Shown here piece by piece: positions 60,777-64,000 of a DNA stretch of 64,000 nt; the first letter of the stretch is position 1, and each line of letters begins with the position of its first letter. The notes under the pieces were generated by a model, which had not been told where the DNA came from, ran no database searches, and saw only the letters and a list, made by a program, of their open reading frames with translations. Location: NCBI GenBank assembly GCA_964035545.1, contig OZ037771.1, positions 1,178,001 to 1,242,000 on the forward strand. Direction: 5' to 3'. The DNA is from Bugula neritina (lineage: Eukaryota; Bryozoa; Gymnolaemata; Cheilostomatida; Bugulidae). The translations under genes and the position numbers were made by a program.

Positions 60777-63700
60777 ATGGGCAAAGTCAATTTTGATGAC
60801 AGAAGCTTAGTAGAAAATGGTTGGAATCCTGAAACAGAAATGCTGTATCAAGATGAAAAGAAAAGCAAAAAGAAATTATCATTTACAAGGGAACAAAAGT
60901 CAATATTTTGCGTAGCTTTTTTAGCTGATCTTTTCTCTTTTGTATGCGTTTCTTTACCAGCTCCTTTCTTACCTGTAGTAGTAAGTATACACCTTCTTAC
61001 CTGTAGTAGTAAGTATACCTTCTTACCTGTAGTAGTAAGTACACCTTTCCTACCTGTAGTAGTAAGTACACCTTTCTACCTGTAGTAGTAAGTATACACC
61101 TTCCTACCTTTAGTAGTAAGTGATTTAAAATATTCACTCTAGCTGCTTATTTATTTATTAGTAAGAAAATCTGGCTTCAATTTTATTTATTTCATTTTCA
61201 ATGCTATAATTTTCACTACATTGTAAATTCCTAAATATTTTCAAACCTCTTCTAGCATCTGGAGTAGTTTTGTATCATGCAGATTAAAACTTGCTCTATC
61301 AACACAACATATAGAGATGAATGAACGTTTTATTTTACATTTTTCAAAATTTTTAAAATAAAATAATCAATTTCAAAGTTATACTCATATAATATATTCA
61401 TTAGACATTTATACTCGTATAATATACTCATAAGACATTTACTGCCATCTTGTTGTATGAAAATGGGTACACTCTGTATGATAGGATGAGAGTCACAACA
61501 TTTCCTCTGATATAACAGGATGGATACTAGGAATATACTCTCTGGTTCAACTAGCTATGTTTCCAGTCTTTGGAAAGTTGGTGAGTAATGCACAGTTCTT
61601 TCCTGTAATCAAACATGCCACTACAAACTCAATGGTTTCTAACAGTCATTAAATATTTCCTAAAAATAATTTCATTCACAGATGCATCGTATAGGTGTTA
61701 GAAAGACCCTTCTGTTTGGTGAACTCACCTGTGGAGTATTTGTGATAGCATTCGGTCTACTAGAATATCTCCCAGTACCAGATCCTACAGACAACTCTGT
61801 AGATGTGACTTACTTAGTTCTAGCTATAGTCTTGCGTATTCTACAAGCTCTCGGAGCATCTGCTTATGCTACGGCGGCCATGACACTTTTGACGTCTGCA
61901 TTCCCAGATGACACCATCGTTATGTTGGTGAGAGTTATCTGACAAATACCTTTTACTTTCCTTCTGTAAAAAAGTGTTCAATTTACTTGCATTGTTCTAC
62001 TAGTAAATTTTTAGCTTATACATTTAGAAAATATTAGTATGATTATGTGCTTTTCATGGTCATTGCTTTCACACCTACACGGCTGTGGTCATGTGATCAA
62101 GCAATGGTCATTGCTAAACCTCAGAGAGTTTATAGCGGCAAAACACATTGAGTGAAATTGAATTGAATAGATCCTTAGCTTATAGTAGTTGGCTGATTTC
62201 TCTTCTGAAAAGCTGGGCTTGATTGTAGTGAGATATAGACATTTTCAACTTATACCAGGAATGTGATGTCTGTGATGCTTTCATACTTTCATAACTTTAA
62301 AAGAGGAAATGCTCTCATCTTTTGAATACTAGTGTTCATAAACTCCATATTGTGCTCATAAACTGAGGTAGTTGTAGTAATGGAAAAATTGGAAAAAGCC
62401 TGTGTTCTAGATTAGAAATGTAGCAAAAGAAGTTATGTTATGCTCAACACCAAAATTTATAAAGAAATTCAAAGAACTTGGGCTATCTCAATTTCTCCAC
62501 TGCTGTACCTAAATTCATAAACTGTACCTTTTGATGTATATTGTCATACAGGGGTATGGAGAAATAGCCATTGGTATAGGTTCCACTATTGGTCCAGCTC
62601 TTGGAAGTCTTTTATATAGGGTAATAAACATTTTATTCTAATTGAATATAAAACAAACTTTTGATACTTTGTAGTAAGGTTGCAGTTGTTAACTGAATTA
62701 AATTGCCATTGAATGCTGACAACAGATGTAATAGAGGCAGGCTTTTGGTCTGTGAAAGATATCTCAACACCATGTCAGAAGATGTAGATAAAACTGTTGT
62801 TTGCGTGGTTCAAGTCGACACAGAAAACTACTAAATAATAAACAGCAAATGATAAACTAAATAATGGTAGTTTGCTGTTGTTTACAAATGTTATGATATG
62901 CTGAGGTCTATGCCTAGCCTGTATGGCTCACTTAGAAACTTTATCTACAATAAATGACAAGTAATTTATTAGCAATTAGTGAAAGTGTTGTTTACTGATA
63001 TTATGTTGCTGTATAAATGGATATATAGGCCTACTATTGCTTACATTTTATTAAGGGAAATATATTACAATCAAATTATTTTATAAAATATCAATTACAT
63101 TGAGTATCAGTAGGCCTATTGAGTGAAAATTCAAACTATAAATAATTATACTTGCTATTTAACCTGTAAATATTCTTACTATTTAAAAGTTTGAATCCTA
63201 AATCTTGTAGCTTGGTGGATTCATGACCGTGTTTGGCGGGATTGGAGGACTAATAATACTAGTATTTCTAGTATCTTGGTACCTTTTGCCTGCGGAAAGT
63301 GAGTTTTTATTGGATTTTTGTGATGTAACCTATCGATGAATCTAACTTCAAGTTTGTAATTTGCATGCAGGCTGGCATTCTATGTTTTTGTTTTATACCT
63401 ATATGCTCTTTATTTAAACAAATTAAAGTGAAATGACCAACTCAAAACATCATTATAGTGCTGTCTGCAAAATCTCAATTCTTAACCTCTCCTTCCAGGG
63501 TAACTTATCTGTTGAAGGTCACACAAACAAAGAGGATGAGAAAGCAAACTGGACACTTAAAGAGATCCTAACACACCCTAATGTCTTACTCTCTGTGATT
63601 CTGATAACTTTCTTTGGAATGTTGTGTACCATGAACAACCCTATTCTAGAGCCAGAACTACGCTCTAAAGTATGAGATTTGGGATCTTCTAGTAAACTAG

Positions 63701-64000
63701 TGCACATTGTTATACAGGATTATGTTCTGGGCCATGTTGAAAGTCAAATGACCAGCACAAGTCATTTTCTAATAGTTGAATAGAAAAGAATGTGTTTTTC
63801 ATGAAAATAGTCAGAGTAAGTTATTATTGTCAGAGTAGGTTAGTATTGTCAGAGTAAGTTATTATTGTCAGAGTAGGTTAGTATTGTCAGAGTAGGTTAG
63901 TATTGTCAGAGTAAGCTAGTATTGTCAGAGTAAGTTAGTATTGTCAGAGTAAGCTAGTATTGTCAGAGTAAGTTAGTATTGTCAGAGTAAGTTAGTATTG
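60777..64000 (+). CDS. SLC18B1: MFS transporter, SLC18B1-like (partial, runs off the right edge)
   Basis: SLC18B1 is a major-facilitator vesicular polyamine transporter, and this gene resembles it by order and spacing of transmembrane segments. Exons: 60777-60980, 61485-61580, 61682-61927, 62552-62620, 63211-63298 (or to 63324), 63499-63669. The N-terminus is charged, then TM1 is FCVAFLADLFSFVCVSLPAP. Exon 2 holds GWILGIYSLVQLAMFPVFGK (TM2). The following MHRIGVRKTLLFGE matches the usual MFS loop 2-3 position. Later segments include YATAAMTLLTSAFP and IAIGIGSTIGPALGSLLYR, which resembles motif C of antiporters. The strong donor after exon 5 (GAAA|gtgagt) is one base out of phase with exon 6. 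A weaker donor at 63325 (TGTGAT|gtaacc) is in phase and adds EFLLDFCD-type residues; a missed exon is also possible. About half of the protein is present. The exon 1 donor is tandemly repeated. The symbol is tentative. Confidence 0.72.
60963..61122 (+). repeat. 26-28 bp repeat spanning the SLC18B1-like exon 1 donor
   Basis: Six copies of a unit containing TTCTTACCTGTAGTA|gtaag. GT positions are 60981 (real), 61009, 61035, 61062, 61088 and 61116. Each carries about 15 bases of exon end. Donors at 61035 and 61062 keep the phase and the intervening frame is open. Confidence 0.95.
61380..61442. repeat. Two-copy direct repeat in the SLC18B1-like intron 1
   Basis: ATACTCATATAATATATTCA and ATACTCGTATAATATACTCA, each followed by TTAGACATTT or TAAGACATTT. 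Confidence 0.8.
63828..64000 (+). repeat. 19-bp repeat with donor-like GTAAGT, truncated by the window edge
   Basis: About nine copies of TCAGAGTAAGTTAGTATTG, some with GTAGGT or GTAAGC. It lies in the intron after the exon ending at 63669. Confidence 0.93.

Noticed and set aside
62055-62170. Second LINE 3' end
   Set aside because: TTCACACCTACACGGCTGTGGTCATG resembles the sequence at 8011-8035 and is followed by ATTGAATTGAATA, but the similarity covers only about 25 bases and no coding frame is present.
1-64000. tRNA, rRNA or other structured RNA genes
   Set aside because: No cloverleaf with A/B boxes or rRNA-like block was recognised by eye; absence is not proven without a covariance search.

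Overview
This is a nuclear genome window from an invertebrate metazoan. It is AT-rich, intron-dense and full of minisatellites, and every recognisable gene is an intron-split animal gene. Splice sites are canonical GT-AG with one GC-AG exception. Reconstructed proteins have nearly vertebrate lengths and domain orders. I cannot name the phylum from the sequence; a slow-evolving marine invertebrate such as a spiralian, cnidarian or hemichordate is only an inference from the conserved gene structures.

Layout from left to right: (1) 1-6.9 kb, minus strand, the 3' part of an unrecognised Ser/Pro/Gln-rich gene. (2) 8,977-16,083, plus strand, PRMT9 (15 exons, 787 aa). (3) 16,796-25,110, plus strand, SDAD1/SDA1 (16 exons, 690 aa). 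(4) 26,912-25,359, minus strand, a BAP18/C17orf49 homologue (5 exons, 151 aa), tail-to-tail with SDAD1. (5) 29,797-41,435, plus strand, LARP1 (22 exons, about 1,406 aa), head-to-head with BAP18. (6) 44,392-55,680, plus strand, an INPP4 inositol-polyphosphate 4-phosphatase (21 exons, 992 aa) with an added N-terminal PH-like domain. (7) 58,982-56,387, minus strand, ODF3/CIMAP1 sperm-tail PG-rich protein (6 exons, 264 aa), tail-to-tail with INPP4. (8) 60,777 to beyond the right edge, plus strand, an MFS transporter resembling SLC18B1, head-to-head with ODF3. Exon models were built by matching splice consensus, checking phase arithmetic at each junction and comparing with remembered human proteins; no alignment was run. 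The neighbours do not form one pathway, although SDAD1 and LARP1 both serve ribosome biogenesis or translation, and PRMT9 and BAP18 act in RNA processing and chromatin.

The most unusual signal is a recurring relationship between tandem repeats and splice junctions. At ten exon-intron boundaries, spread over seven genes and both strands, a minisatellite unit contains the splice site together with a few exonic bases, so real junctions are followed or preceded by tandem decoy copies of themselves. The extreme case is INPP4 exon 21, whose acceptor is the last of about 111 copies of a 20-bp unit with no length change. In ODF3, SLC18B1 and SDAD1 some decoy donors are in phase with open sequence between them, so their use would add peptide repeats rather than truncate the protein. 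Other structures are two inverted-repeat elements, a short intronic hairpin, a LINE remnant, and degenerate trimer/hexamer tracts near gene starts.
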